NCBI RefSeq assembly: GCF_030010555.1
Contig: NZ_JASCQP010000032.1
Location: forward strand, 1 to 64,000
DNA length: 64,000 nucleotides
Direction: 5' to 3'
Origin: Halomonas rhizosphaerae
GTDB taxonomy: Bacteria; Pseudomonadota; Gammaproteobacteria; Pseudomonadales; Halomonadaceae
Part shown: positions 1-8,227 of the stretch, one piece after another
Layout of the letters: the number at the start of each line of letters is the position of its first letter
Position numbering within the stretch: the stretch's first letter is position 1
Notes under the pieces: generated by a model
What the model was told of the DNA's origin: nothing
The model's input: only the letters and a program-made list of their open reading frames with translations
The model's database searches: none
Made by a program: the position numbers and the translations under genes

Positions 1-1341
1 GGCGGCACCCTGGCCGAGCACCTGGCCCGGGAGGAGAACGACATCACGGTGGTGGACACCGACGGCGAGCGCCTGCGCGAGCTGCATACCCGCCTGGACA
101 TCCGCACGGTCTCCGGGGCCGGCTCCTACCCCATGGTGCTTCGCCAGGCCGGCTGCGAGGACGCCGACATGCTGATCGCAGTGACCAACTCCGACGAGGT
201 CAACATGATCGCCTGCCAGGTGGCCCACACCCTGTTCCGCACGCCGACCAAGATCGCCCGGGTGCGTGCCACCGCCTACCTGACCCGCAAGGGCCTGTTC
301 GCCCACGAGGCGGTGCCCATCGACGTGCTGATCAGCCCCGAGCAGGTGGTCACCGACCATATCCGCCGGCTGATCGAGCATCCCGGCGCCCTGCAGGTGC
401 TGGAGTTCGCCGGCGGCCTGGTGCAGCTGGTGGCGGTGAAGGCCTTCTACGGCGGCCCGCTGGTCGGCCAGGAGCTGGGCTTCCTGCGCCGCCACATGCC
501 CAGCGTGGACACCCGGGTGGCGGCCATCTACCGCCAGAACCGGCCGATCATTCCCCGCGGCGACACCGTGATCGAGGCCGACGACGAGGTGTTCTTCATC
601 GCCGCCCGGCGCGACATCCGCGCGGTGATGAGCGAGCTGCGCCGCCTCGACCGCGACTTCCGCCGGGTGATGATCGCCGGCGGCGGCAACATCGGCGAGC
701 GCCTGGCCGAGCACCTGGAGCACAGCCACCAGGTCAAGATCATCGAGCACAACCTCGAGCGCTGCACCCAGCTCTCCGAACGCCTCGACCGCACCGTGGT
801 GCTGCACGGCAGCGCCACCGCCAAGCGGCTGCTGGAGGAGGAGAACATCGAGGACTGCGACATCTTCTGCGCGCTGACCAACGACGACGAGGTCAACATC
901 ATGTCGTCGATGCTGGCCAAGCGCATGGGCGCCAAGAAGGTGCTGACGCTGATCAACAACGCCGCCTATGTCGACCTGGTGCAGGGCGGCGAGATCGACA
1001 TCGCCATCTCGCCCCAGCAGGCCACCATCGGCAGCCTGCTGACCCACGTGCGGCGCGGCGACATCGTCAACGTCCACTCGCTGCGCCGCGGCGCGGCCGA
1101 GGCCATCGAGGCCATCGCCCACGGCGACACCCAGTCGTCCAAGGTGGTGGGGCGCGCCATCGGCGAGATCGACCTGCCCCAGGGCACCACCATCGGCGCC
1201 GTGGTACGCGGCAAGGAGGTGCTGATCGCCCATGACGACGTGGTGGTGGAGTCCGGTGACCACGTCATCCTGTTCGTGATCGACAAGCGCCGGCTGCGCG
1301 ACGTGGAGCGGCTCTTCCAGGTCGGGTTGACGTTCTTCTGA
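1..1341 (+). CDS. trkA: Trk potassium uptake regulatory subunit TrkA (5' end outside window)
   Basis: Peripheral cytoplasmic subunit that binds NAD(H)/nucleotides and gates the TrkH potassium channel. The reading frame is open from base 1 and begins inside the first Rossmann motif (GGTLAEHL), so only about 11 N-terminal residues appear to be missing; the visible part is 446 codons, which fits the family's roughly 457 residues. Two RCK modules are visible: the first has the acidic strand end VVDTDGERL and the [13 protein letters not shown] segment, and the second starts at [16 protein letters not shown]. Each is followed by a TrkA-C domain. trkH follows after 43 bases, so the two are probably cotranscribed. 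The GTG at 49 is in frame but cannot be the true start, because it would delete the first nucleotide-binding loop. Confidence 0.97.
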   Translation, partial: GGTLAEHLAREENDITVVDTDGERLRELHTRLDIRTVSGAGSYPMVLRQAGCEDADMLIAVTNSDEVNMIACQVAHTLFRTPTKIARVRATAYLTRKGLFAHEAVPIDVLISPEQVVTDHIRRLIEHPGALQVLEFAGGLVQLVAVKAFYGGPLVGQELGFLRRHMPSVDTRVAAIYRQNRPIIPRGDTVIEADDEVFFIAARRDIRAVMSELRRLDRDFRRVMIAGGGNIGERLAEHLEHSHQVKIIEHNLERCTQLSERLDRTVVLHGSATAKRLLEEENIEDCDIFCALTNDDEVNIMSSMLAKRMGAKKVLTLINNAAYVDLVQGGEIDIAISPQQATIGSLLTHVRRGDIVNVHSLRRGAAEAIEAIAHGDTQSSKVVGRAIGEIDLPQGTTIGAVVRGKEVLIAHDDVVVESGDHVILFVIDKRRLRDVERLFQVGLTFF

Positions 1342-1384
1342 TGGCCTGTCACGTGACCACCGGCGACCCGAGGAGGGCCGCCCG

Positions 1385-2833
1385 ATGAGCCTGCGCATGA
1401 TCCTGCGCATCCTGGGCCTGCTGCTGATGATGTTCAGCCTGACCATGGTGCCGCCTATCCTGATCTCGCTGCTGTTCGCCGACGGCATGTGGGAGGCCTT
1501 CGCGGTGGCCATCGCCATCACCGTGGCCACCGGGGCGGTGATGTACCTGCCCAACCGCCATGCCCGCAAGGAGCTGCGCACCCGCGACGGCTTCCTGATC
1601 GCGGCGCTCTTCTGGAGCGTGCTGGGGCTGTTCGGCGCGCTGCCGCTGATGCTCACCGGTGACACGGCCCTGGCCCCGACCGACGCCGTCTTCGAGTCCT
1701 TCTCGGGCCTGACCACCACCGGCGCCACGGTGATCACCGGCATCGACTTCCTGCCCAAGGCGGTCCTCTACTACCGCCAGCAGCTGCAGTGGCTGGGCGG
1801 CATGGGGATCGTGGTATTGGCCGTCGCCATCCTGCCGACCCTGGGGGTCGGCGGCATGGCCCTCTACCGCACCGAGATCCCGGGGCCGCTGAAGGACTCC
1901 AAGCTCACCCCGCGCATCACCGAGACGGCCAAGGCGCTATGGTACATCTACGCCAGCCTGACCCTGGCCTGCATGCTGGCCTACATGGCGGCCGGCATGG
2001 ACTGGTTCGACGCCCTGGGCCATAGCTTCTCCACCGTGGCCATCGGCGGCTTCTCCACCTACGACGCCAGCATCGGCCACTTCGACAGCGCACTGGTCGA
2101 GATGATCTGCGTGTTCTTCCTGATCGTCTCGGCGGTGAGCTTCAGCCTGCACTTCCTGGCCTGGCGCCAGCGCAGCGTGACGCACTACTTCCAGGACCCC
2201 GAGGCGCGGTTCCTGCTGCTCTTCCTGCTCGGCCTGACCGTGATCACGGTGCTCTCGCTCTGGCTGACCGACACCTACGGCACCGAACTGGGGCTGCGTC
2301 ACGGCCTGTTCGAGGTGGTCTCGGTGGCCACCACCGCCGGCTTCGCCGTGGCGGACTTCTCCACCTGGCCCGGCGCCCTGCCCTTCCTGCTGTTCGTCGC
2401 GGCCTTCGTCGGCGGCTGCTCGGGATCGACCGGCGGTGGCATGAAGGTCATCCGCATCATCCTGATCCTCAAGCAGGGCATGCGTGAGGTGATGCGCCTG
2501 ATCCACCCCAATGCGGTGATCACGGTGAAGATCGGCAAGGTCAGCGTGCCGGACGGCATCGCCCAGGCGGTGTGGGGCTTCTTCTCCGTCTACGTGATGC
2601 TGTTCTTCATGATGCTGGTGGGCGTGATGGCCACCGGCGTCGACCAGGTCACCGCCTGGTCCACGGTGGGGTCGGCGCTCAACAACCTGGGCCCGGCGCT
2701 GGGCGAGGCCTCCGCCCACTACGGCGACCTGCCGGACCTGGCCAAGTGGATCCTGGTGGTGGCCATGCTGCTCGGCCGCCTGGAGATCTTCACCGTGCTG
2801 GTGCTGTTCACCCCCGCATTCTGGCGCAAGTGA
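1385..2833 (+). CDS. trkH: Trk potassium uptake channel subunit TrkH
   Basis: Inner-membrane potassium translocating subunit, 482 residues as usual for the family. The four selectivity-filter (P-loop) segments are visible: GLTTTGATV near residue 110, a second around AIGGFSTYD, ATTAGFAVAD near residue 315, and SALNNLGPALG near residue 435. The intramembrane loop segment GGCSGSTGGGMKV is also present. Between them lie hydrophobic helices typical of the Trk/Ktr/HKT superfamily. The start is supported by GGAGG eight bases upstream of the ATG. It sits directly behind trkA, which supplies its regulatory ring; in a halophile this pair would serve bulk potassium uptake during osmotic upshift (inference). 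Confidence 0.97.
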   Translation: MSLRMILRILGLLLMMFSLTMVPPILISLLFADGMWEAFAVAIAITVATGAVMYLPNRHARKELRTRDGFLIAALFWSVLGLFGALPLMLTGDTALAPTDAVFESFSGLTTTGATVITGIDFLPKAVLYYRQQLQWLGGMGIVVLAVAILPTLGVGGMALYRTEIPGPLKDSKLTPRITETAKALWYIYASLTLACMLAYMAAGMDWFDALGHSFSTVAIGGFSTYDASIGHFDSALVEMICVFFLIVSAVSFSLHFLAWRQRSVTHYFQDPEARFLLLFLLGLTVITVLSLWLTDTYGTELGLRHGLFEVVSVATTAGFAVADFSTWPGALPFLLFVAAFVGGCSGSTGGGMKVIRIILILKQGMREVMRLIHPNAVITVKIGKVSVPDGIAQAVWGFFSVYVMLFFMMLVGVMATGVDQVTAWSTVGSALNNLGPALGEASAHYGDLPDLAKWILVVAMLLGRLEIFTVLVLFTPAFWRK

Positions 2834-2924
2834 ATGATCGAAGGCCGCGCCGAGCCTCGTGCGGATTGGCCGGGCCTCGTCCTTCATGGATAATCGCCCT
2901 TTCACTCCTACTGCCCGAGCGTCC

Positions 2925-4163
2925 ATGACCGACTCCCAGGATTCCGTGATCACCGCCCGCCAGGACGACACCACCAGCGGCCCCCGCCGCGTCCTGCAGG
3001 TGGGCGAGACCCGCTACACCCTGCTGGGCACGGCCCATGTCTCCGCCGAGAGCGCCGCGGACGTGCGTGCGCTGATCCGCTCCGGCGAGTTCGATGCCGT
3101 GGCCATCGAGCTGTGCGACTCGCGCCACCACAGCCTCACCAACCCCGATGCCCTGGGCGAACAGGACCTGTTCCAGATCTTCCGCCAGGGCAAGGCCGGC
3201 ATGGTGGCCGCCAGCCTGGCGCTGGGGGCCTTCCAGCAGCGCGTGGCCGAGCAGTCGGGCATCGAGCCCGGTGCCGAGATGCGGGCCGCCCTGGAGGAGA
3301 GCCGTGACGCCGGCCTGCCGCTGCTGCTGATCGACCGCGACGTGGGCATCACCCTCAAGCGCATCTACCACAATGTGCCCTGGTGGCAACGCTTCTCGCT
3401 GTTCTCGGGGCTGCTCGGCAGCGTGCTGTCGCGCCAGCAGGTCTCCGCCGAGGAGATCGAGCGACTCAAGGAGGGCGACGTCCTGGAGTCCACCTTCAGC
3501 GAGTTCGCCGCCGAATCGGAGTCTCTCTTCATCCCGCTGATCAGCGAACGGGACCGCTACATGGTCCTGCGCCTGGCCCAGGACGCCGGTCCCGGACGCT
3601 ATCGCCACGTGCTGGTGGTGATCGGCGCCGGCCACATGAAGGGCATGGCCGAGCAGCTGGAACAGCCGCTGCCTGCCGACCCCGCGCCGGAGCGCGAGCG
3701 CCTCGAGGCCACCCCGCCGCCGTCGCGCCTGTGGCGGGCGCTGCCCTGGTTGGTCACGCTGCTGGTGCTGACCGGCTTCGCCATCGGCTTCTCGCGCAAT
3801 ACCGAGCTGGGCTGGCAGCTGGTGGGGGAGTGGTTCCTGATCAACGGCGTGCTCTCGGGGGCGGCCACCCTGGCGGCCCTCGCCCATCCGGTCACGGTGG
3901 CGGCGACCTTCTTCGCCGCCCCGCTCACCTCGCTCAACCCCACCATCGGCGCCGGCTTCGTCGCCGCCGGGGTGGAGCTGTGGATGCGCAAGCCCAAGGT
4001 GCGGGACTTCTCGACCCTGCGCCACGACGTCACCGAGCTCAAGGGCTGGTGGCGCAACCGGGTATCGCGCACCCTGCTGGTCTTCCTGACGGCTACCCTC
4101 GGCTCCGCTGCCGGGACCTGGATCGCCGGCTTCCGCATCGCCGGGGCCCTGTTCGGCGGCTGA
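2925..4163 (+). CDS. TraB/PrgY-family membrane protein
   Basis: Member of the TraB/TIKI-like family, named after enterococcal pheromone-shutdown proteins; the activity of the proteobacterial versions is not established. The N-terminal domain carries the family signature LLGTAHVSAESAADV and the acidic IELCDSRHH motif. The C-terminal third has several hydrophobic segments (LPWLVTLLVLTGFAIGF, a Gly/Ala-rich pair around GAATLAALAHPVTVAATFF, and a final LVFLTATLGSAAGTWIAGF), so the protein is anchored by its C-terminus. The start is uncertain: ATG at 2925 (MTDSQDS, 412 residues) was preferred because family similarity begins well after it, but ATG 2886 is in frame and neither has a clear ribosome site. 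It is codirectional with trkAH, 91 bases downstream of trkH. Confidence 0.85.
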   Translation: MTDSQDSVITARQDDTTSGPRRVLQVGETRYTLLGTAHVSAESAADVRALIRSGEFDAVAIELCDSRHHSLTNPDALGEQDLFQIFRQGKAGMVAASLALGAFQQRVAEQSGIEPGAEMRAALEESRDAGLPLLLIDRDVGITLKRIYHNVPWWQRFSLFSGLLGSVLSRQQVSAEEIERLKEGDVLESTFSEFAAESESLFIPLISERDRYMVLRLAQDAGPGRYRHVLVVIGAGHMKGMAEQLEQPLPADPAPERERLEATPPPSRLWRALPWLVTLLVLTGFAIGFSRNTELGWQLVGEWFLINGVLSGAATLAALAHPVTVAATFFAAPLTSLNPTIGAGFVAAGVELWMRKPKVRDFSTLRHDVTELKGWWRNRVSRTLLVFLTATLGSAAGTWIAGFRIAGALFGG

Positions 4164-4302
4164 CCGCCCGATGGGCGCCCGCCGTCATCGCGCCAGAACG
4201 CGCGCGCGGGGTGATGGCGGACATCGGCATGAGACACGCTGAGCCCCGGCATGAGAGAAAGCATATCCCGCGCCCTGTCCCTCTGACCTATGTTCAAGGC
4301 AG

Positions 4303-4340
4303 CTGCAATGGTGGCGCCCCATTGGGCGCCATCGTTGCAG
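4303..4340 (+). other. 17-bp RNA hairpin with wobble pairs, tetraloop CATT
   Basis: The arms at 4303-4319 and 4324-4340 are complementary over 17 positions around a four-base loop. The only two deviations from Watson-Crick pairing become G-U wobbles in a rightward transcript but A-C mismatches in the opposite one. This suggests selection for an RNA structure read on the + strand, in the 70 bases ahead of the cytochrome gene. No T-tract follows, so it does not look like an ordinary intrinsic terminator; it could be a leader structure or a mobile palindrome. Confidence 0.55.
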
Positions 4341-4409
4341 TCCTGTACGACCACCAAACTTGGCAAGCATCCGGAAGAAGGCCTCCGGATGAACAGGGGG
4401 AGCGAGGAC

Positions 4410-4748
4410 ATGAAAACGGCCATTGCATCCATGGCGCTGGTCGGCCTTTTGCTGGGTGCCTCCTCGGCATCTGCGGAGTCCGATGCCATCCAGCAGCTGG
4501 CAGAGGAGAAGCAGTGCCTGAGCTGCCACGCCCGGGACGATGACACCCCGCGGGCGCCGGGCTTCAACAGCATCGCCGCAAAGTACGCGGGGGGAGAGAT
4601 GAGGGGCTACCTGGTCGAGGTCGTGATGACGGGGGGCGAGGATCACTGGGGGTCGGCGACCATGCCGGACGCCGACGAGCGTGTCGAGGTGAGCGAGGAG
4701 GAGGCCGGGCAGCTGGTCGACTGGATCCTGAGCAAGCACGAGGAGTGA
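4410..4748 (+). CDS. Periplasmic class I cytochrome c, monoheme
   Basis: Small electron carrier of 112 residues. An N-terminal signal peptide (MKTAIASMALVGLLLG, cleavage expected after ASA) is followed by the haem-attachment motif CLSCH at residues 36-40 and the likely distal ligand Met85 in SATMPD, as in cytochromes c551/c552. The ATG at 4410 was chosen over an in-frame ATG at 4389 because AGCGAGGA lies just upstream and the signal peptide then begins cleanly. It is a single gene facing the leftward DTW-domain gene, with a strong hairpin in its upstream region. The redox partner cannot be told from context. Confidence 0.88.
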   Translation: MKTAIASMALVGLLLGASSASAESDAIQQLAEEKQCLSCHARDDDTPRAPGFNSIAAKYAGGEMRGYLVEVVMTGGEDHWGSATMPDADERVEVSEEEAGQLVDWILSKHEE

Positions 4749-4802
4749 GGCCGACGCCCGCCACGCGGCCACGCGGTCGCCCCAGCGGGAAAGGACGCAG
4801 GC

Positions 4803-5564
4803 TTAGCGGCCGGCCTTGGCCAGCAGACGCCGCATCGCCGCCGTCGGTGCCTCGAGCTTCTCGTGGCGCCGACTGGCGGCGTAGCTGTCGTTGAAGGCAT
4901 CGAAATAGTCATCGAGCACCTCGGCCGCCCCCGTGTCTCCGCCCTGGCGCAACAGCTCGATGGCGACCTCGGCGGTACAGAGGTGGGCGGCGGAGGCCGG
5001 CTTGCGCAGCCGATAGCGGGTGAGCCGCTCGGTGGCCAGGGGCAGCACCGGCAGGCGGTCGAGGTAGGGGCTCTTGCGGAAGATCCGCCGTGCCTGCCGC
5101 CAGGTCCCGTCGAGGATGATAAAGACGGGGGTCCTGTTCGCGACCTGTTCCGACCTGACCCGCGCCATGCCCACCACCCGATCGGCATAGTCCGGCTGGT
5201 CGTCGGGGAAGATCACGAAGGGCGCGTAGCGGTTATCCTCGAGCAGCGCCAGCAGTCGCTCGTCGGGTGCCGTACGGTACCAGGTGAAGACCTCGGTGTC
5301 GGGCAGAACGTCCCCGATGAGCCGCCCGGTGTTGGTGGGCTTGTGGTGCTCCAGGGGGTGGGTGAGCAGCCATACCCTCGCCTCGCTCGTGGCGGTGACC
5401 CGGTAGGGGCAGAGGCAGTTGAGCACCGGCAGGTTGCAGCCCGCGCAGCGGGAGACGAAGCTGCCCCGTGCCTTGAACTCGCGGCGCGGCGGCCGCGGAT
5501 GACCGGTAGCAGGGTCGCGATCGATGAGGGCGTCGTGGAAGGTGTCGTCCTGCATGTGTGCCAT
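4803..5564 (-). CDS. tapT: DTW-domain tRNA-uridine aminocarboxypropyltransferase (YfiP/TapT-like)
   Basis: DTW-domain enzymes transfer the 3-amino-3-carboxypropyl group of S-adenosylmethionine to a uridine in tRNA (acp3U47 in E. coli TapT/YfiP). The 253-residue product shows the zinc-type cysteines C40, C43, C50 and C52 (CAGCNLPVLNCLC), the THPLEHHKPTNTG segment after them, and the family-defining DGTW at residues 152-155 followed by RQARRI. It is the last gene of a leftward group with the sirtuin (44 bases apart) and aceK. The ATG at 5555 is an alternative start with nearly the same protein. The exact tRNA position is inferred from E. coli and not shown here. Confidence 0.9.
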   Translation of the reverse strand: MAHMQDDTFHDALIDRDPATGHPRPPRREFKARGSFVSRCAGCNLPVLNCLCPYRVTATSEARVWLLTHPLEHHKPTNTGRLIGDVLPDTEVFTWYRTAPDERLLALLEDNRYAPFVIFPDDQPDYADRVVGMARVRSEQVANRTPVFIILDGTWRQARRIFRKSPYLDRLPVLPLATERLTRYRLRKPASAAHLCTAEVAIELLRQGGDTGAAEVLDDYFDAFNDSYAASRRHEKLEAPTAAMRRLLAKAGR

Positions 5565-5608
5565 GGTCCCGGAGCCGAAGGGGCCGGCATTCTAGCATGC
5601 CACGCCTG

Positions 5609-6349
5609 TCACGCCTCACGCAGGAGCGTCTCCGGCAGCCAGAGCCGTCCCTCACGCTTCCAGTGGCGTACCAGCGCCGGCACCCCCTTCCCGGCCGACT
5701 GGCAGAGACGGGTGACGCCCGGCGGGGCAAGGACATCGGCCTCGGGGTCGACCAGCACGCAGGGGGCGTCCAGGGGCGCATGATCGAGCAGCGAGGCCGC
5801 CGGCATCACGGCAAGCGACGTCCCCACCACCAGCAGCAGATCGGCCTGGGCGGCGATCTCGCAGGCGTCCGCGAAGTGCGGCACGCTCTCACCGAACCAC
5901 ACCACGTCCGGACGCAGCTGGCTGCCCTTGTCGCAGATATCCCCCAGGCGGATGCCCCCGCGGGGCAGCGGGTAGTGCATGCGCGGGTCGACCGAGGAGC
6001 GCGCCTTGAGGATCTCGCCATGCAGGTGCAGCACGTGGCGCGACCCGGCGCGCTCGTGCAGGTCATCGATGTTCTGGGTGATGATGCTGACCCGGAAGCC
6101 CTGCTTCTCCAGCGCCGCAAGGGCCTTGTGGGCGGCGTTGGGGCGGGCCCGGCGTACCTGGTCGCGGCGCTGATCGTAGAAGCGCAGCACCCGCTCGGGA
6201 TCCTGCCGCCAGGCCTGGGGCGTGGCGACCTCCTCGACGGGGTGATCCGCCCACAGGCCATCGCTGGCGCGGAAGGTCTGGATACCGCTCTCGGCGCTGA
6301 TCCCGGCACCGGTGAAGACCACCAGGTGGGGGCATCTCGGGTCACCCAT
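5609..6349 (-). CDS. Sir2-family NAD-dependent protein deacylase lacking the zinc cysteines
   Basis: Sirtuin of 246 residues that removes acyl groups from lysines using NAD. Visible motifs are the NAD loop GAGISAESGIQTFR (residues 14-27), TQNIDDLHERAG (91-102), catalytic His110 in LHLHGE, VVWFGE (149-154) and VGTSLAVMPAASL. The four-cysteine zinc ribbon of classical sirtuins is absent: between His110 and VVWFGE there is only one cysteine (C139). Zinc-less sirtuins of this type are common in gammaproteobacteria, so this is a subfamily trait and not damage. GGAGG eight bases upstream supports the start. It lies 38 bases downstream of aceK, in the same direction, which raises the possibility of shared control of acetate metabolism (inference). 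Confidence 0.93.
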   Translation of the reverse strand: MGDPRCPHLVVFTGAGISAESGIQTFRASDGLWADHPVEEVATPQAWRQDPERVLRFYDQRRDQVRRARPNAAHKALAALEKQGFRVSIITQNIDDLHERAGSRHVLHLHGEILKARSSVDPRMHYPLPRGGIRLGDICDKGSQLRPDVVWFGESVPHFADACEIAAQADLLLVVGTSLAVMPAASLLDHAPLDAPCVLVDPEADVLAPPGVTRLCQSAGKGVPALVRHWKREGRLWLPETLLREA

Positions 6350-6387
6350 GGGGCCGCCTCCTGCTTGCTGTGCCTGTCGCGCCTCGC

Positions 6388-8133
6388 TCAGTAGGTCAGG
6401 CCATTGTCGTCGTCACCGGCGAAGCGCCGCTTGTTGCGATAGGGATAGACGTCGATGACCCGGCCGTCGAGGATCGCCTGCTGCAGCCCCTTCCAGTAGT
6501 CGGCATCGAACAGCTCCGGGTGGAGTTGATAGCAGAGCTTGCGCAGCCTGACATCAGCGAACAGGAAGGGACCGAATTCCTCGGGGAAAATATCATTGGG
6601 CCCCACCGAGTACCAGGGCTCGTCGGCCAGCTCCTGCTCGGGATAGAGCGGTTCAGGGATATGCCGGAAGTTGCACTCAGTGAGGTAGCACACCTCGTCG
6701 TAGTCGTAGAAGACCACCCGGCCATGGCGGGTCACCCCGAAATTCTTGAGCAGCATGTCGCCGGGGAAGATGTTGGCCGCGGCCATCTGCTTGATGGCGT
6801 TGCCGTAATCCTTGAGCACCGCCCTTGTCTCCACCTCGTCGCACTGCTCCAGGTAGAGGTTGAGCGGGGTCATCATGCGCTCGGTGTAGCAGTGCTTGAT
6901 GATCACCTTGTCGCCGCGCAGGTAGACGGTCGAAGGGGCCACCTCCAGCAGGTGCGCCAGGCAGTCGGGATCGAAGTGGTCCTGGCGGGCGATGAAGTTC
7001 GAGAACTCCTGGGTATCGGCCATGCGCCCCACCCGGTCGTGGCGCTTGACCAGACGATACTTCTCGCGCACGTTCTCGCGGCTCATTGCCTTGGAGGGGT
7101 CGAAGCGGTCCTTGATGATCTTGAACACGGTGCGGAAGGAGGGCAGCACGAAGACCGCCATGACCATGCCACGCACCCCCGGGGCGATGATGAACTTGTC
7201 CTCGCGCCGGGCTACCTGGTGGTTGAGGGCGCGGAAGAACTCGGTCTTGCCGTGCTTGAAGAAGCCGATGGCGGCATACAGCTCGCCCTGGGGCTTGTCG
7301 GGCATCAGCTCCTGAAGGTAATGCACGAACTCGCTGGGCACCACCACCTTGACCTGGAAGTAGGCGCGGGTGAAGGAGAAGATGATCGATACCTCGTCGG
7401 GCTCGATCAGCACGGTATCCAGGTGCAGCCCCTCGCCCTCCTCATGCAGTACCGGCAGCACAAGCGGCACCTGCTGGCCGCCGCCCAGCACCCGGCCGAC
7501 CAGGTAGGCGCCCTTGTTGCGGTAGAAGACGCTCTTGATCAGTTCGATCTCGGCCTCGGGATCCTCGAGGATGGCGCCGGGCAGCAGCCGCTGGAGCACC
7601 TCGCTGCCCAGGGCCACATCCCGCTCCAGGTCGACGAAGGGCGTCTCGAAGCGTGCCTCGCTCAGGGCCCAGCGCAGTCCCCCCGCCCAGTCGCCGTCCA
7701 CCCGCTGGTGGCGGCAAAGCTCGAGGCCGGAGTGGTGCGCCGCCCGCTCCCGGGAGCTGTACACGAACATCCAGTCGTTGCGGATGTGCCGGTGATGGAA
7801 GAGCGAGCAGAACATCGAGTTGAAGAAGGTCTCGGCCAGTTCGTAGTCCAGCCGCTGGTCGATCAGCTCGGCATAGTGCCGCCGGGCCTCCCCCCAGCAC
7901 TCGCAGTGGGTCAGCAGGTCATCGTCGAAGGTACGTCTCAGCCGTGCCAGCGTCTCCTGCACCTTCTCGTCATAGAGGTCGATGCGTTCCGCCGAGGCCT
8001 GCTGGGCCTCACGCCAGGCGGCATCCCGGAAACGGCGGCTGGCATCCGCGGTGATCTGCTTGAAGCGCGAACGGTACTCGTCGAAGCCATGCAGCACGGT
8101 GGCGGCGAGATGATAGGCGGGCGAATGCTTCAT
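6388..8133 (-). CDS. aceK: Isocitrate dehydrogenase kinase/phosphatase
   Basis: Bifunctional enzyme that phosphorylates and dephosphorylates isocitrate dehydrogenase, diverting isocitrate into the glyoxylate shunt. The 581-residue length is normal. The C-terminal half contains the kinase-like core, including NKGAYLVGR, the catalytic-loop region NIFPGDMLLKNFGVTRHGRV and the metal-binding FYDYDEVCYLTECNFR. The ATG at 8133 (MKHSPAYHL) was chosen because a TGGAGC ribosome site precedes it; the open frame continues upstream without family similarity. Unlike in enteric bacteria it is not next to aceB or aceA in this window but precedes a sirtuin gene. The lipoprotein hydrolase gene upstream ends 94 bases away. 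Confidence 0.97.
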   Translation of the reverse strand: MKHSPAYHLAATVLHGFDEYRSRFKQITADASRRFRDAAWREAQQASAERIDLYDEKVQETLARLRRTFDDDLLTHCECWGEARRHYAELIDQRLDYELAETFFNSMFCSLFHHRHIRNDWMFVYSSRERAAHHSGLELCRHQRVDGDWAGGLRWALSEARFETPFVDLERDVALGSEVLQRLLPGAILEDPEAEIELIKSVFYRNKGAYLVGRVLGGGQQVPLVLPVLHEEGEGLHLDTVLIEPDEVSIIFSFTRAYFQVKVVVPSEFVHYLQELMPDKPQGELYAAIGFFKHGKTEFFRALNHQVARREDKFIIAPGVRGMVMAVFVLPSFRTVFKIIKDRFDPSKAMSRENVREKYRLVKRHDRVGRMADTQEFSNFIARQDHFDPDCLAHLLEVAPSTVYLRGDKVIIKHCYTERMMTPLNLYLEQCDEVETRAVLKDYGNAIKQMAAANIFPGDMLLKNFGVTRHGRVVFYDYDEVCYLTECNFRHIPEPLYPEQELADEPWYSVGPNDIFPEEFGPFLFADVRLRKLCYQLHPELFDADYWKGLQQAILDGRVIDVYPYRNKRRFAGDDDNGLTY

Positions 8134-8227
8134 GATCGGGCTCCAGGCAGCGAGACGCCCAGCATGACGACTTGTGCACCGCAAGGCGAGCCGACCAAGG
8201 TGGCGTCCACCAGGCCTGCCATCGGCC

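Noticed and set aside
49..51. GTG at 49 as the start of trkA
   Set aside because: The frame continues to the window edge and holds the first nucleotide-binding loop before this codon.
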